Positions 31,486 to 44,453 of a DNA stretch of 64,000 nucleotides are shown here, one piece after another. Each line of letters starts with the position of its first letter. Position 1 is the first letter of the stretch. The DNA lies in the NCBI GenBank assembly GCA_036924285.1, contig JAYKYS010000001.1:1039501-1103500 (forward strand), in the 5' to 3' direction. Position numbers and translations under genes: made by a program. Under the pieces are notes generated by a model that saw only the letters and a list, made by a program, of their open reading frames with translations, was not told where the DNA came from and searched no databases. The DNA is from Asterella californica (lineage: Eukaryota; Streptophyta; Marchantiopsida; Marchantiales; Aytoniaceae).

Positions 31486-34400
31486 ATGGAACGAGGGAGG
31501 ATCCGTGCAGCTGTGAGTGACATTGCACTCGTGGACGGTCACGCGCACAATCTTGTGGAGCTGGAATCCTCTCATTCTTTCGTACAAGCTTTCTCGGAAG
31601 CTGAGGGCGTAGCGCTGGTAGATGTTCCGCACACGCTCTCCTACCAGGTGACCTTCTCTTCGACGGAACTTAATCTGTGTGGTTACCTTGCCCAGCAGCT
31701 TTATGGTCATGAACTGCTGTGTTGTGTTCATACTTCCAGAATAATGGTATCAGAGGAGGGTGGCGATTATTAGTTAAGAGGTCTAGGATCGTGCGTGATT
31801 CTGGATGTACAGGCGAATGTGAATGTGACTGAAGCTCCGTGTTTAGTATCGATCGATCGATACTGTCGATCATATCTCAATACGTGCATAGATCTCAAAG
31901 TCTGCTGCACCGCTTCTAGATTCCTGACAGGGGACTTCTCCGTTGAAAGGAAATAAAGCTTAGCAGTAAACTATGAATGCCAGCAATTTAGAAATGTGTT
32001 TGGACGCACCGCTGTGAACCGGAGTGATGGTCTGGGCCAAGGGCTTTTGCATTAATTCATGGCCGTCAGTGTCCAAGCTGATTTCTAACATAGAACTTGG
32101 AGTCTCCAGAGAGGAGTCGAAGATATTGCAAGATTGTATAATGTAAAAGCTTCACTTGAGAGTGTCCAAGAATATCGTCAGAAGGCGACCCTGACAACGC
32201 TCGCTGCAACGTGCTTTCAAGCGGCTAACATCTCCACCGTGCTTTTGGACGATGGATTGGCCTTGGATAAAGTGAAAGATTTGGCTTGGCATAAGGAATT
32301 TGTCGGCGATGTTCACAGAATCCTGAGAATTGAAACCGTTGCAGAAGAGATTCTCAATCAGGTAAGGAACGATTTCGTTTAGATTTCTAAACTGGCGAAA
32401 ATAGATTCTGTGATGTTGAGACTCGATGCTTAGTCTTCTGATCCTCTTGCATGAGCTCCAATCTCACTAACTGTCGCCGAAGTTGAAATTGAGGCAGATT
32501 AGACACCATGTACGGCCTCTGATCGAATCTGTCTACAGGGAATCGGGGAGAAGTGGACGCTCGGCAGTTTCAAGGAACATTTTATGGCGGCCTTAAAATC
32601 ATATCCTCGTGTGCTGTGCCGATAAATGCTACCTGAAATCTTTCTTGCTTGCTCTAGAGTAATGTGCTGGGGTGATTCTGTCTTGCGTTACTTTTTCTCC
32701 ATTTTTGTGGTTTTTTGACTCGGTCCGTACGTCAGCATCAAGCGTGGTGGGTTTTAAATCTATAGCTGCTTATCGTAGTGGCTTGAACATCAATCCATCA
32801 GTAACAGATCTAGAGGCGGAGGAAGGCCTTATGGAAACTATAGGTGAGCACGAAGCAAGCTAAGGAGAAAGTTAATAGTGCAACTTCTTGTTGTAGCAAG
32901 CGGTGTTCATTTGTCATTTTTGTGTTCATCGCTTATTGACTCATGTAGACCATTCTGACGGAGAAGCGAACTGCTGGCAGGGACCCAGTCGACTGTGCGA
33001 TTAACAAACAAGAATCTAACCGACTGGATCTTTACGAGATCGTTGGAGCTCGCAACGACTAACTATTTGCCCATGCAGATACATACAGGGTATGTGAAGA
33101 TAAAGAAAGAAGAAGATGAAGCTTTGAAGAATCAGTGCTTTACTCCAGCTGAGGTATCTGTGAAAATCAATGTTTGTTTACTATCATGCTGTGCGTTTCT
33201 TCAGATTTGGCGACAAAGACCTGGATTTGCAACTAGCAAATCCCCTCCTTCTTCGCTCTGTTCTGGAGGACTCCAGATTTGAGCTTGCACGAATTGTACT
33301 CCTACATGCATCATACCCCTACATGCGGCAAGCAGCGTACTTATCCAGTGTGTATCCTCAGGTATGTAGTCCAAGGTCCTACGCTTGCCAGTCTCCACTT
33401 TCTCGTTAAGCCACCCCGAGCAGTTCGACCTCTGCTTTGCACCCTGCTCGTGCTAGCTCAGAAAAGGATGAAGACTGTCATGCAGCTGTTCTTGGCAGCT
33501 GTCTGACAAGTCTTCTTGCATTTTACTCCGTTATTTTATCTGTACTCAGCTGGTGATCCATAGACCTCGCTTGATAATTCCGATACTTGTGTGTCTTTTA
33601 TTCGGGTACCTTGACCAGCAAGCAGATTGTAAGTAAAGACATGTGTTCGACGCAACTCGATACCTGATGATTTTCTGTGTACGGTATAGGTGTTCTTAGA
33701 TTTTGGACTGGCCATTCCGAAGTTGAGTGTGCGGGGAATGAAAACAGCCGTCGCTGAGTTACTGGAGCTTGCACCCACTAATAAGGTATGCTTTACCAAC
33801 CGGAGTATATTTCCTCCAGGATATAATTTTGCTGAAGCCTGTATGACGTCTGACTGACTGGAACTCATTTTCTGTTCATGGCAGGTGATGTTTAGCACAG
33901 ATGGTTGTGCGTTCCCAGAGACGTTCTACTTAGGTAAACTTGAGTTCATAAGGAAATGCTATATGCTTTGTCCTGGGTTCAAGGTGGTTGTATTCTCGAT
34001 TAGGCCTTGCTATGTAGAACATCTGTTTCGAAGTTAGGTGCATGTGTTGACGGCTGAACCTTAGGAGCAAAAGCACTTTCGCCTGCGTTTGTCATAACCG
34101 CAATGTCTGTTTCATCCAGGAGCGAAGTGGGCCAGGACAGTTCTAGCAGAAGTGCTATGTGCTTCTTGTGACGACGGGGACTTAACAGTTGAGGGGGCCA
34201 TTGCAGCTGCACAGAGCATGCTCCGCTCAAACTCTTTGGCTTTTTACAAGTTGAAGAATGATCAAAGGCTTGGGAATACTACCGACAGTGCAACACTTTC
34301 AGACAGTGGGGAAAGTACTGAGACAAATGCAGTTCAAAATACCGAAAAATTTCAATCATGGTCACCGTGCTTAAGCAAAGTCGAGTATGTCCGACTTATG

Positions 34401-37400
34401 TGGGGGGATGCCTCAGGCCAAAGGCGTTGCAGAGTAGGTTATTAATTTGGTGAAATTCCTATTCTGTTGATATCGCACCTCCTATCCTGTAGAGATCTTG
34501 TCCTTCCTACTCTATTGAGTGCCAGTAGAGATGCAGATGGTTCCCATCCGATCTAGTAATCACCGACTTAGTGTTCGTAGGCACGGAAGTAGGAACATTC
34601 CACGATTGATGTATGAGCTTCCTGATCTGCTGTTGGTTGAGTAGAGTGTGAGCTTCTTTCCAATACTGTATTCGTGGGCCATTTGTCATAATTATTCTGG
34701 AGGATCTTCAGTATCTCCTTTTAAGGAATCTAGAGGAAGAGGCCGTGAGCTATAGACATTCACACGAGTAACCAAGTACAAGTAGTTTGAAGCCTTTAGC
34801 AAAGCGAGCCTTGTTAAGTCCAGAGCAATGTCACAGATGACCATAGCATTTCTTTCAGTCTGGAAGTCAAATACGAGCTTAGAGAAAGAACTGCAGTATG
34901 CATCACTTGTGTTTATTACTTTTTGTTTCATATTTGACTTGCAGGTCGTTCCTACGGCAAGATATAAGAAAACTGTGGTAGCAAACGGAGTTGGTTTGGC
35001 AGAATGTTGCATGTCAATGTCTTCCCATTGTGATGGTCCGGCACCAGGTTCTGGTTTATCTGCTGTCGGAGAGATCCGACTTATTCCGGATCCGTGTACC
35101 TTACTGGAAGTGCCTCAGTGGTATCATAATCATGTGACGACTTTGTTTTTCCATGAACTTGCTTGTCATAGTCTGGTGAATCAGAGTTTGACCTTGATAT
35201 CTTGCGACGGCTAGTACTTTTCCAGGCGTAGAAACTTGTGCGCCTTGTTAATGCAAAGCAAGGATAGCTTTCCATATGTTTGATGTGGTTCTGAATCCGT
35301 AACCAAGAACTGGGCATGCATGTCGTGTGTACACATCTGTTTCTGATATATTGGTTACTCATTTGGGTGATGGTAGGAAACATGGGTTGGTTCTGGTGGA
35401 TATGCATGTGAAGCCCGGTACTGCTTGGGAGCTGTGTCCAAGGACTACGTTGCGTCGCCTCGCTGACCTTCTCGAGAAGGAATTTCAGTTGGTGCGGACT
35501 TTTATTACTTAGCAGACGGTCGTTCAGTCTTTTGAGATTGTGTTTTGAGTCTTTTCTAAGCAGCGTTAGAGACGTGGATAAACGTATGAAGGCATTTAAC
35601 GCCTTGGCTGTGCATTTGCAGGTTTTGCGCGCAGGCTTTGAAACAGAATTTTATCTTCTCAGGAAAACAACGGAGTAAGCCAGTTCCGGGTAAAGGTTTT
35701 AATGAATGGTGTCAAGTCCTTGGCCGTGGCAAGATGATGCTCTCTCCTGCTTTCGGTTTGTTGGCATCTGCTGTAACCTTCCGATCAACCTGTAATGACT
35801 GTTGATCCTTGGTTGTGCTCATATTCTCTAGATCAGATAAGTGGGAGGGTGTTGACTTCACTCCGTATTGCTCCACAAGTGGATTAACGCAGTCCTTAAG
35901 TACTTTAAATAGCATGTTGTCTTGGCTCAGCACCATGCAAGTCAATATTGAACAGGTGAACATGCTTCCAGCCATCAAGCCCTTCCAAGTTGATGATTTC
36001 AAGGTTTAAAGGACCGGTTGCGCTAATGCTCGTTGGACCTATATATACATCACAGACTGACGATGCATGAAACTCTTCTTTTCACAAAAAGAAAAAGAAC
36101 CATTGTGTGTTGGCTCCTAAACCTTCCCAGATCCTGGTTGTACTTATACTGCCCGCTTAACTCATCGAAGTAAGCCCTCTTGCAGTTCCATGCGGAAGGT
36201 GGTGGAGGACAGTTTGAATTTGCCCTTGAACATGAGCCCGCCTTGAAAGCAGGCGACAATCTCCTTCTTGCACGGGAGGCCATAACAGCAGCTGCTTTCA
36301 GCGAGAATCTTCACGCAACATTTTTACCAAAGTGAGTGGGTGCCGCGTCGGGATCTGTTCGTACTGTTGTCTGTGACCAGTTGTTCATGGAGGTTCAAGG
36401 TAAGTTGTTGCAACAGATGGAGCTCAACACAGTTGCGGGCTTATGTTCGAGGCATATAAGGTCTTAAATTCGTGGATACTTCCACGTGATGCAGGCTAAA
36501 CCTCAAAAACACAGCGTTTGGCAGCGGTTGCCATGTACACATAAGTCTTTCGAAGGGAGGAAAGAACGTCTTTAGTGCTGAGCCTGAAGGCGATTCGTAT
36601 TTTGGTATGTCCGAGACGGGAATGAATTTTCTGGCAGGTGTCCTACAGCATCTGCCTGCTGTCTTAGCATTCACTGCCCCTCATCCAAACAGGTAAGCGT
36701 GGTCCCTGTTCTTTCTCCACTGTATCTTCTCGTTCCCTTCACAGAAGTCCTTTTTCGACAGGAGTTACTTTTGCTGAGAGCTTACGAGACAATATATGCT
36801 TCTTGGCAATAGTTACAAGAGGATTCAGCCGAACACATGGAGCGGGGCGTTTCAATGTTGGGGTCAGGAGAACCGTGAGGCACCACTGCGGACATGTAGT
36901 CCTCCAGATGTAGCACATGGCATTGTCAGCAACTTCGAGCTTAAATCGTTCGATGGTTGTGCGAATCCCCACCTTGGCTTGGCAGCCATTATAGCTGCAG
37001 GCCTTGATGGACTTAGAAAGAAGCTCCGATTACCCCCGCCAATTGGTGAGTCTTCACTGAACAAAGCGAAATTGATTCCTCTGTGGGCTTGATCATGTGG
37101 GGCTCCCCGGGCACAAGGCTATTCTCAGTTTCCTCCTCGTTAAATCGGAACATATTACCTGACGTAAAACGTGTTTGTCACTGTAGATGTCAATCCAGCC
37201 GAGCTTCAGAAGGGTACTGTTCAGAGGTTGCCCTCTAAGGTGGAGGAAGCTGCTCAGAGTTTGGAGGAGGATGCAACGATGCGGGAGTTACTGGGTGAAA
37301 AGCTGGTTAAAGCTGTTCTTGCGGTCCGTCGGGTATGTCCCTTTATTGTTGTTGCATGTTCTGGAGCTATTGCATTGCCCTGACCTGTCTGCGTTCCTCG

Positions 37401-38110
37401 GCGGTCGTTCAGGAAATTCAGAGTTAGAGACTTCAAATTCCAGAGAGCCGGACCTCAGTCTGCTAGAACTGTCTCCTCTGTCCGGCCAAGCACATGATCC
37501 TTCCAAGTCATATTGTATATTGTATGTAGTTCACAGGACGGTTGTAGGGAGTCGTTAATTATATGTCGTCCAGAGAAGACGTAAGCACCAGTCTTTATCA
37601 CGGAGTTTCTTATCCCTGTACATCTTTGAGGCTCTCTAGCCCACCTGCATATGCAGTTTACAAGGGTGGATATCACATTCATCCGCTGCCAAGCCTCTAG
37701 ACACTGAACGACGATATATGGGAGTATCAGTATTTTTCTCTCACGAAGCTTAAACAGTTCCTTGTCAAATTCTGTTGGGACTAACTGCAAGCACAAGTTT
37801 AGCAAACGTCCGATAGTTGTTATCTACCGAGAGCACACTACCGAGAAGCACACTTGTTTGTTTCGTGTAATCTCCTTCAAGCTCGTGCTTTCTTAATTCA
37901 CCTCGAACTGGGAACGCCTCTGGTCTGCTTGTGACGCCCTTGTCCTCATACCATCTATATTCGTTTGTAAAGGTCTGTGGTCTGTGCCAGGAAAGCAAAA
38001 TCAGTTGCAGTATATGATATATGTGTCTTAACCCTTAACGTTTTGTGCTGCAGTCTGAGGGAGATTTTTACCTTCGGCGGTCGCAAGAGAACCTCGTGTA
38101 CCAGTACTGA
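31486..38110 (+). CDS. NodGS/FluG-type amidohydrolase-glutamine synthetase fusion, 18 exons
   Basis: Exons by splice-site and phase tracking: 31486-31647, 32110-32361, 32539-32608, 32736-32843, 32981-33089, 33205-33361, 33690-33785, 33885-33933, 34120-34433, 34945-35120, 35377-35491, 35622-35674, 35832-35955, 36186-36331, 36495-36692, 36813-37045, 37187-37332, 38054-38110. They sum to 2565 nt (854 aa plus stop). Every junction keeps frame. The N-terminal half is an amidohydrolase-like TIM barrel with the HxH metal motif (DGHAHN, residues 17-22) and QIHTGFGDKD (about 230-239). The C-terminal half is GS-like: MWGDASG (about 428), the ExE pair in AGFETEFYLL (E543, E545), GQFEF (E606), GSGCHVH (653-659), NTWSGAFQCWG (717 onward), ending YQY. 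Length and order match plant NodGS, a cytosolic protein linked to nitrogen signalling and root/microbe responses; its catalytic reaction is uncertain in the family. All key residues checked are present. Confidence 0.93.
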
Positions 38111-38428
38111 ACGTCCGATTTTCGTCTGGTTAGAAGTAGCTTGCAAGGCACTGGCTCTGTCGTGCGGGCTGAGGAAATTTCGGATTTCGCTTTAGTGGAC
38201 TGCGCCACAACAACGAGCTGACATTGTTTCCTTTTTTGGTAGATGAAATGTCTTTTATCAGATGGCTAGCTGGTGCTGATTCCCGTACAGCAAAACAAAA
38301 GTGTGAAATGACTTCGGCCAGGGTTAGTCGTTTAACAGTCCGGTGAGACTGAGGCCAGAAAAGTGTACGAGGAGGATATAACTTTGACAATAGATAACTT
38401 TGACTTTGACTTTGACAAGGGAAGGAAA
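38111..38428 (+). other. 3' flank of the NodGS gene
   Basis: About 320 bp between the NodGS stop codon and the copia LTR remnant. It includes a short AACTTTGACTTTGACTTTGAC tract near 38395-38415. The 3' UTR and polyadenylation site should lie here or run into the element; no clear AATAAA was seen. Confidence 0.4.
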
Positions 38429-38624
38429 TCAAAGTCCTTTTTGTTTGTACCAGTTCTGAATGTACCAGTTCTGAAGTCTAAGTAAAATTGTGCACATTTC
38501 ATCTCATACTATTTTTGTGATTAATTTTGGCAAGTTGATTTGTTATCCATTCCGTCGTATTTTGTTGTGGAAGATAAATTGCATATTTTTACAGATTTGG
38601 AGTAAAGTTCTCAGTTTTGTAACA
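38429..38624 (+). mobile_element. Copia-1 5' LTR, 5'-truncated
   Basis: Matches the right-hand half of the 3' LTR at 42594-42982, from the CC(A)GTTCTGAAGTCTAAGTAAA block to the terminal TTTTGTAACA. About 190 bp at the left end are missing. A 14-bp block (GTACCAGTTCTGAA) is duplicated within it. Base differences from the 3' LTR are numerous, so the insertion is not recent. Confidence 0.8.
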
Positions 38625-38636
38625 TGGTAGAAGCGT
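38625..38636 (+). promoter_or_regulatory. Copia-1 primer binding site
   Basis: TGGTAGAAGCG directly follows the LTR terminus and resembles the initiator-tRNA-Met primer site TGGTATCAGAGC of plant Ty1/copia elements with a small deletion and changes. Position and LTR-end context make the call. Confidence 0.5.
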
Positions 38637-38639
38637 TCA

Positions 38640-41600
38640 AGTCGTTAAAGCTAAAAGTTTAAGATTTTGATAATCAGATATTTAATTTTTGAAATTTTTT
38701 AGAATCATTTTCTAGCGAGAAACCAGCCATGGTTGTTACTTTTAGTGAATTTTTAGTTTGAATGAAAGCACTAGACTATCAGATCTTAACAATTACCATT
38801 CTTGAAAACTGATCATGAAAATTATTCTGAGTGGAAAAGATTTATGAGATATGATTTTGAGAAAAAAAAAACTATGATGAGAGTTCTTTTGAAACTATGA
38901 GATTCATTAAAAAGCAAACTAAAACATTATTTAGTATTATATTTATTATGAAAGAGAATATCAGATTTATTATTGAGATTTATGATACATGAAGAAAAAC
39001 TTGAGAAAGTTAACTAATAAAGAAAAAATAATTTATATTTTATCAGGATGGATGATTGTAGATATCCATGAGCACATTGAGAAAATAAATGATATTTATG
39101 TGCAGTTAACCGGAGTAAGAAAGACATATGGTGATGAAGATCTGGTTTTTGTAACTTTGGATGGTCTTAGCATTTTATATTTCATATTTTATTTTTGATA
39201 TCAACAGAAAAGAGAGTATGTCAATTTATGAAAAGTTGTGCAATTTATTACATGAAAAAGAGCCGTTGATCAACAAAAATTTCCCTCAGAAAAATCAAAA
39301 ATATGTGTTTATAATGAGGACTAATAGAAAAGAGAAAAAAATCTCAAAAACATAGATCTTCCTACTCAGGAAATCAAAACACAACTTTTTATTCATTCTG
39401 TAAAACAGAAAATCACAAGATTAAAAGTGTAAAAGAAAATTAAAAATTCTTTCTTTTTTTGTGAAAAAAATATCACAAGATTGAAGATTGCTATGCTAGA
39501 AAGACAAATGAAGATTAGAATTTTACAAGAATAATATTGTTGTTCAAGAAGATACACAAGAAGAGAATGACGTTGATAATATGTTTATTATCAGCTTGAT
39601 ATCTACAACAATACAAAATAAGGATATACATTGATTCTAGTGCTTCTAAGCACATGATCAGCCAAAGATCGCTCTTGAAAAACTTTTTAGCAACTGCAAG
39701 CTCTAAGGTTACTCAAGCTGATGGTACAAGATGTGAAGTTCAAGATATTGGAGTTGTGGCAGTAAAAACAAGTGAAACATATCTGAAGTGTACAAGAGAT
39801 GCTCTTTATTCCAAAATTCAATAAGAATTTGCTTTCTGTTGAAAAAATCACAGATCGTGGAACGAAAATGATTTTTGATGATCCAAAAGTGTAGATACTG
39901 GATGTTTCACATAATCAGAGAATTATTGCTTCAAAGTAGAGATCATAAACCAAAATTATATATCTTGAATGTTGAGCCTCAAGTCCAAGAAGTCTCTATG
40001 GTTGTTGATTCTGAGACATGTGATGGATTAATCATATGATAAAATGACTATCAAGGATGAAGCTACCAATTACTAGAGATATACGTGAAAGATGTATATT
40101 TGGAAAACAAAACAGAAAGAGTTTTTCAAAAGGAGGTGCAAGAACAAAAGAGTTGTTGGTCTTGATCCATTCAGATATTTGTGGACCCATGCTAACAAGC
40201 TCTATTGGAGGCTGTAAGTACTTTCTGACATTTATTGATGATGTGAGCAAAAAAACATAGATATTTCTTGAAACAGAAATATGAAGTATTTGTATTCTTC
40301 AAGAAGTTAAAGGCTCTTGTAGAAAATTAAAGTGACAAGAAGATTAAAGTTCTCATATCAAATAGAGGAGGAGAATATTGTTCTAACCTCTTTACTCAAT
40401 TTTGTAAAGAACGTGATATTCAAAGACAACTTTCCACTACTTATACTCCACAACAAAATGGTGTAGCTGAAAGAAAAAATGAAGTGATTGTGGATAGTGG
40501 AGGATCCATGCTAAAGGTAAAAAGTCTTCTTAATTATTTTTGGGCTGAAACTTGCAACGCAACTGTTTACATTATGAGCAGAGCATATACAACAGCTGTG
40601 CAGCATAAGACACCTTGAAGAGACACTTACAAGAGTGAAACTAGATGTGTCTCACTTCAGAATTTTTGGGTGCACAACTTACATGCAATGATGAGAAGAG
40701 ACAGAAGTTGGATGCAAAATCTGAGAAGTGTATATTTGTGGGCTAGGTTGAACCAATGGTTATAAAGTAGACAATCAGTCTACAAGAAAGACTCACATAA
40801 GCACTCACCTCAGTATCAGATTCAAAATCTGATAAATCTGATACTGAGGTGGACTTGGAGCAGTCAACATTTCTAACTGATCCTAGTGAAGAGCAAGTTG
40901 AATTTCAACCAAATCTGGAATCTGAGTTACCAAGTATTCATGAAGTTAAAGAAGATGACTTACAACATGCAGCAGATTCTCAAGTAAAGAGATAAAAAAG
41001 GGTTAGAAGACCACCAGCAAGGTTTGATAACTATTGTGGACTTGCTGAAAGTATTCAGGAGGATGATCCATTACATTTGAAGAAGCTAACAAAGACACTG
41101 GTTGGAGAGAAGCTATGCAAGAGGAGTACAAGATGCTACTAAAAAATCATACATGCGATTTGGTTAAGCTACCAGGAGGAAAAAGAGCCATCCAATGCAA
41201 ATGGATTTACAAAACCAAGCTACAATCAGATGGTTCGATTGACAAGCTGAAAGCAAGGTTAGTAGCAAGAGGATTTCAGCAACAAGAAGGGATTGATTAT
41301 GGAGAAACTTTTGCACCAATTGCAAAATGTGATTCAATCAGACTTGTAGTGGCTCTTGCTGGTCATTACCATTGGAAAATACATCAGATGGATGTGAAGT
41401 CATCTTTCCTTCATGGAGAGTTAGAGGAAGAAGTTTACTTGATTCAACCACCAGAATTTGAAGTGGAAAAGAAGAAGGATCATGTGTGCATTCTCCTAAA
41501 TCCTTATATAGATTAAAGCAAGCACCAAGGGTTTGATATTCTGAGATACATGAGTTTCTACACATCCATGAACTCAAAAGATCAGAGCTGGATCCAAATC

Positions 41601-42593
41601 TCTATGTCTTGAAAGATAATTCAGAGAGGATACTCATCTTATAAGTGGATGATATCTTAATCTCAAGAAGTGATAAGGAGTTGGTGCAACTACTCAAAGG
41701 AGAACTCAACAAGAGGTTTGAGATGTCTGATTTGGGTTTAGCAAGATTTTTCCTTGGTGTTGATATTTGACAGATGGAGGACTGTATTATGCGTTCTCAA
41801 CAAGCATACATAAAGTTTATACTTGGAGAGTTTCAGAGAGAAGATTGCAAGTCATCAGCAACACCTATGGAGCAAGAAAGTGTTTTTGAGAAAACTACAT
41901 CTGAAAATATCACTGAAGAATATCTGTACAAAAAAATAATTGGTAAACTCAGATATCTAATCCACACCAAACCTGATATTTGTTATGGTGTTGGGAGGCT
42001 AAGTCAATTTATGCATTGTCCCGATTCATCTCATTGGGTTGCTGCAAAGATAATTCTGAGATATCTGAAAGGTACTATCAATCTTGGCCTTATGTTTAAG
42101 GAGGAGAGAAGTGAACTTCATGACTTCAATGATAGTGATTGGGGCTGGAGATACTAGCAACAGAAAATCCACATTAGGTGCATCTTTCAACTTATGTTCA
42201 AGTGGAATTATCAGCTGGAACAGCAAGAAGCAGAATACAATAGCAAGGTCTTCAACGGAAGTTGAATACATTGCTCTTAATGATGGTTCTATAACCTTGA
42301 TATGGTTAAAAAATTTATTGTTAGAAATGAGAGAAAAGATATCTGGACCTACAGTATTACGTGTGGATAATCAGAGTGCAAAGTTCTTGGCTAACAATAA
42401 AGTTATCAGAGAAAGAACAAAAGATTATGAGACAATGTTACATCATAACAGGGAGAAAATTGAAGCTAAGATAGTCAAGCTGGAATAGAAGACCAGCTAG
42501 CTGATACTTTTACCAAAGTCATATCAAAGCTAAGGTTTATACATATTAGAGATTTACTAGGTATGAAGGAAGTGATGCTCTAATGAAGGAGGG
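38640..42593 (+). pseudogene. Copia-1 gag-pol, full domain order but broken
   Basis: Ty1/copia order is visible. Gag: 38989-39355, EKINDIYVQLTGVRKTYGDE. A CCHC knuckle remnant: near 39470, KIEDCYARK. Aspartic protease: near 39625, YIDSSASKHMISQRSLL, with the catalytic Gly changed to Ser. Integrase: 40057-40620, HSDICGP, FIDD, then NRGGEY with the second Asp lost, TYTPQQNGVAERKN. Reverse transcriptase: 41115-42150, CKWIYKTKLQSDGSI, LVARGFQQ, with the YVDD box reading stop-VDD at 41640. RNase H: 42084-42488, STLGASFNLCSSGIISW, SSTEVEYIAL. Several stops and frame changes make it non-functional. Same strand as the upstream NodGS gene. Confidence 0.9.
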
Positions 42594-42982
42594 TGTTAAA
42601 TATCATAAGAGTGTCACGTCTAAACTCTACAGAAGATAAAAAGACAAAAGGAAAAAAAGAGGTGATTTGTGACATGACTTTGACATGAGAAGCACTGTGA
42701 CCATAGTTAGGTAAGTCACTTTGAGGTGACAGTAGTCATGTAATATTAACCCACATTCTTTGTTGAGTAGTATGAGTCGGAGGTCCTTTCTGTTTGTACC
42801 AGTTCTGAAGTCTAAGTAAAGCTGTGCACATTTCATCTCAAAATATTTTTGTTAAGTTCTCCTTCTGATTAGTTTTAACAGGCTGATCTGCTATCAGTTC
42901 TAATAGACTGGTAATATTCTGTTATGGGAGATAAAGTTTCATATTATGAGAGACTTGGAGTACAGTTCTCTATTTTGTAACA
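42594..42982 (+). mobile_element. Copia-1 3' LTR (389 bp)
   Basis: Starts TGTTAAATATC right after a polypurine tract (AATGAAGGAGGG, 42582-42593) and ends TTTTGTAACA, so it has the TGTT...AACA termini of copia LTRs. The right half matches the truncated 5' LTR, and the whole matches a partial LTR at 60625-60978. Confidence 0.9.
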
Positions 42983-43410
42983 GATTTTACCGAGACAGAC
43001 CTCGACATAACGGATATTTGCGGCATATAAGAAATCAAGTAATCTGAATTTCAAGGGAAAACCTGCGACAATGCCGAATTGGATCATTGATTGGTCCTTG
43101 TCAGAAAATAGTCATCATGTGGTGAAGAACGGTAGGAGGAGAGAAGAGGAGCCGTGATCCATGTGAGGAAGAGAACCGTGCGCTCACAAGGCAGTGAGCC
43201 AATGGTTTCCAGGTCAAGGGTTGCGTGCGAGCCTAGAGGGAGGTCAGCGGAGAAAGACTGGGTGGGAAAAATGTCAAAAGATGTCACGTTTGAGAGGAGG
43301 TAGAGATCAACTGAGGAAAAGAATTATCTCATTATCCACTTCCGTGGTCTCCATCGAAAGTGGAGTTGAATGTCTTGGTCTCTGTGCTTGCTCCGAAAAT
43401 AGAGAAGAAA
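42983..43410. other. Spacer between copia-1 and the copia-2 complex
   Basis: About 430 bp with short frames only. It is where an upstream copy of the 45232-45688 segment would be expected if the 2.28-kb duplication were complete, but it does not match that segment. Confidence 0.4.
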
Positions 43411-43449
43411 ATGTCAAGACCGGCAACGTGGATAGTTGTGTTGTCACAA

Positions 43450-44100
43450 AGTAGAATAACATCGTTCTCGATGTTCTCAGTTCACACAGATGAGTACTCG
43501 GTGAACTATCATCGATTGTGTGTCATGTGGTGTGTGGCACCCGTGTCCACATACTAGTAAGGATCAGCTGTCTGCACGACTGCAGATAAGCATTGGATCA
43601 CCAAGACCTGACGAATGTTGTTGCTGTTCCATGAACGTCGATTGTTATTTCGGTTGTTGTTTTAACGTTGTGGTTGGTTCAAGTTGTCAGCATTAATATT
43701 GTCGCTACTGCTGCTGGCTCTGTCCAGACACTCAAAATATGTGGTGTTCGCTCTTGTTGCATTGAAAGAACTTCTCGTTCAGATCTGGTGCTTTTTTGGT
43801 GGATGATTATCCCCGTGTCGGTTTTGCTATTTTTGCATCAGTTTTATTGTTGCGTCCTCCTTGCCGACGTCTTGCAAATAAAGCAATAGAAGGCTCAGCT
43901 GATAGTTTACGTCCTTTCATTTCCTCCTGGATAAGAAAAGTGATAAGGTCCTGCAACGAGATATTCGGTTGATTCTCACCGCTTACAAAAAAAGCTGGTA
44001 GTTGCTGGACATGCTACTCATCAACGCGAGGACTTGCAGATGCCACTCTATGGATAAATTTTGAACATTTCATTCTGAACATCTCAAGAATGAAGTTACC
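43450..44100 (-). pseudogene. Copia gag-protease fragment, minus strand, copy 1
   Basis: On the minus strand a zinc knuckle (CFQCNKSEHHI, then FEC after a frameshift; about 43780-43735) is followed by an Asn/Gln-rich linker. The retroviral-type aspartic protease start YVDTGATHHMTHNR is at 43553-43512. It is cut at 43411, where the duplicated segment ends. Stops are present. The downstream protease body survives only in copy 2. Confidence 0.7.
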
Positions 44101-44453
44101 GAGTGTTGACAATGATATAAGTATGAGACAACTCTACAATCTTGGACTGACCATTCTCCAAAGAAGTACGTCCTTTGATCTCTTCCTCGAGGTCCACCTT
44201 CCTCTTCATGCTCCCCGTCCCGTACGAACGTCCCTCCTCACTCTCCTCGGATTGCCCCGCTGGTCCTCTCAAGTCACAAGAGGTTAGGTTGACCTCTCTT
44301 GACCGAGAGCTCTCCTTCACTGTCCTTGAGATAGTCCCTCTAGGATCTATGTCGGCTTTCTGGCACTAGCGGCTCTTCACGGGATGTCGGAGATGTTCTT
44401 GACCAGATGGTCAAGGTCATCGAGACTCATTACTCAGTCCTTCTAACAATGAT

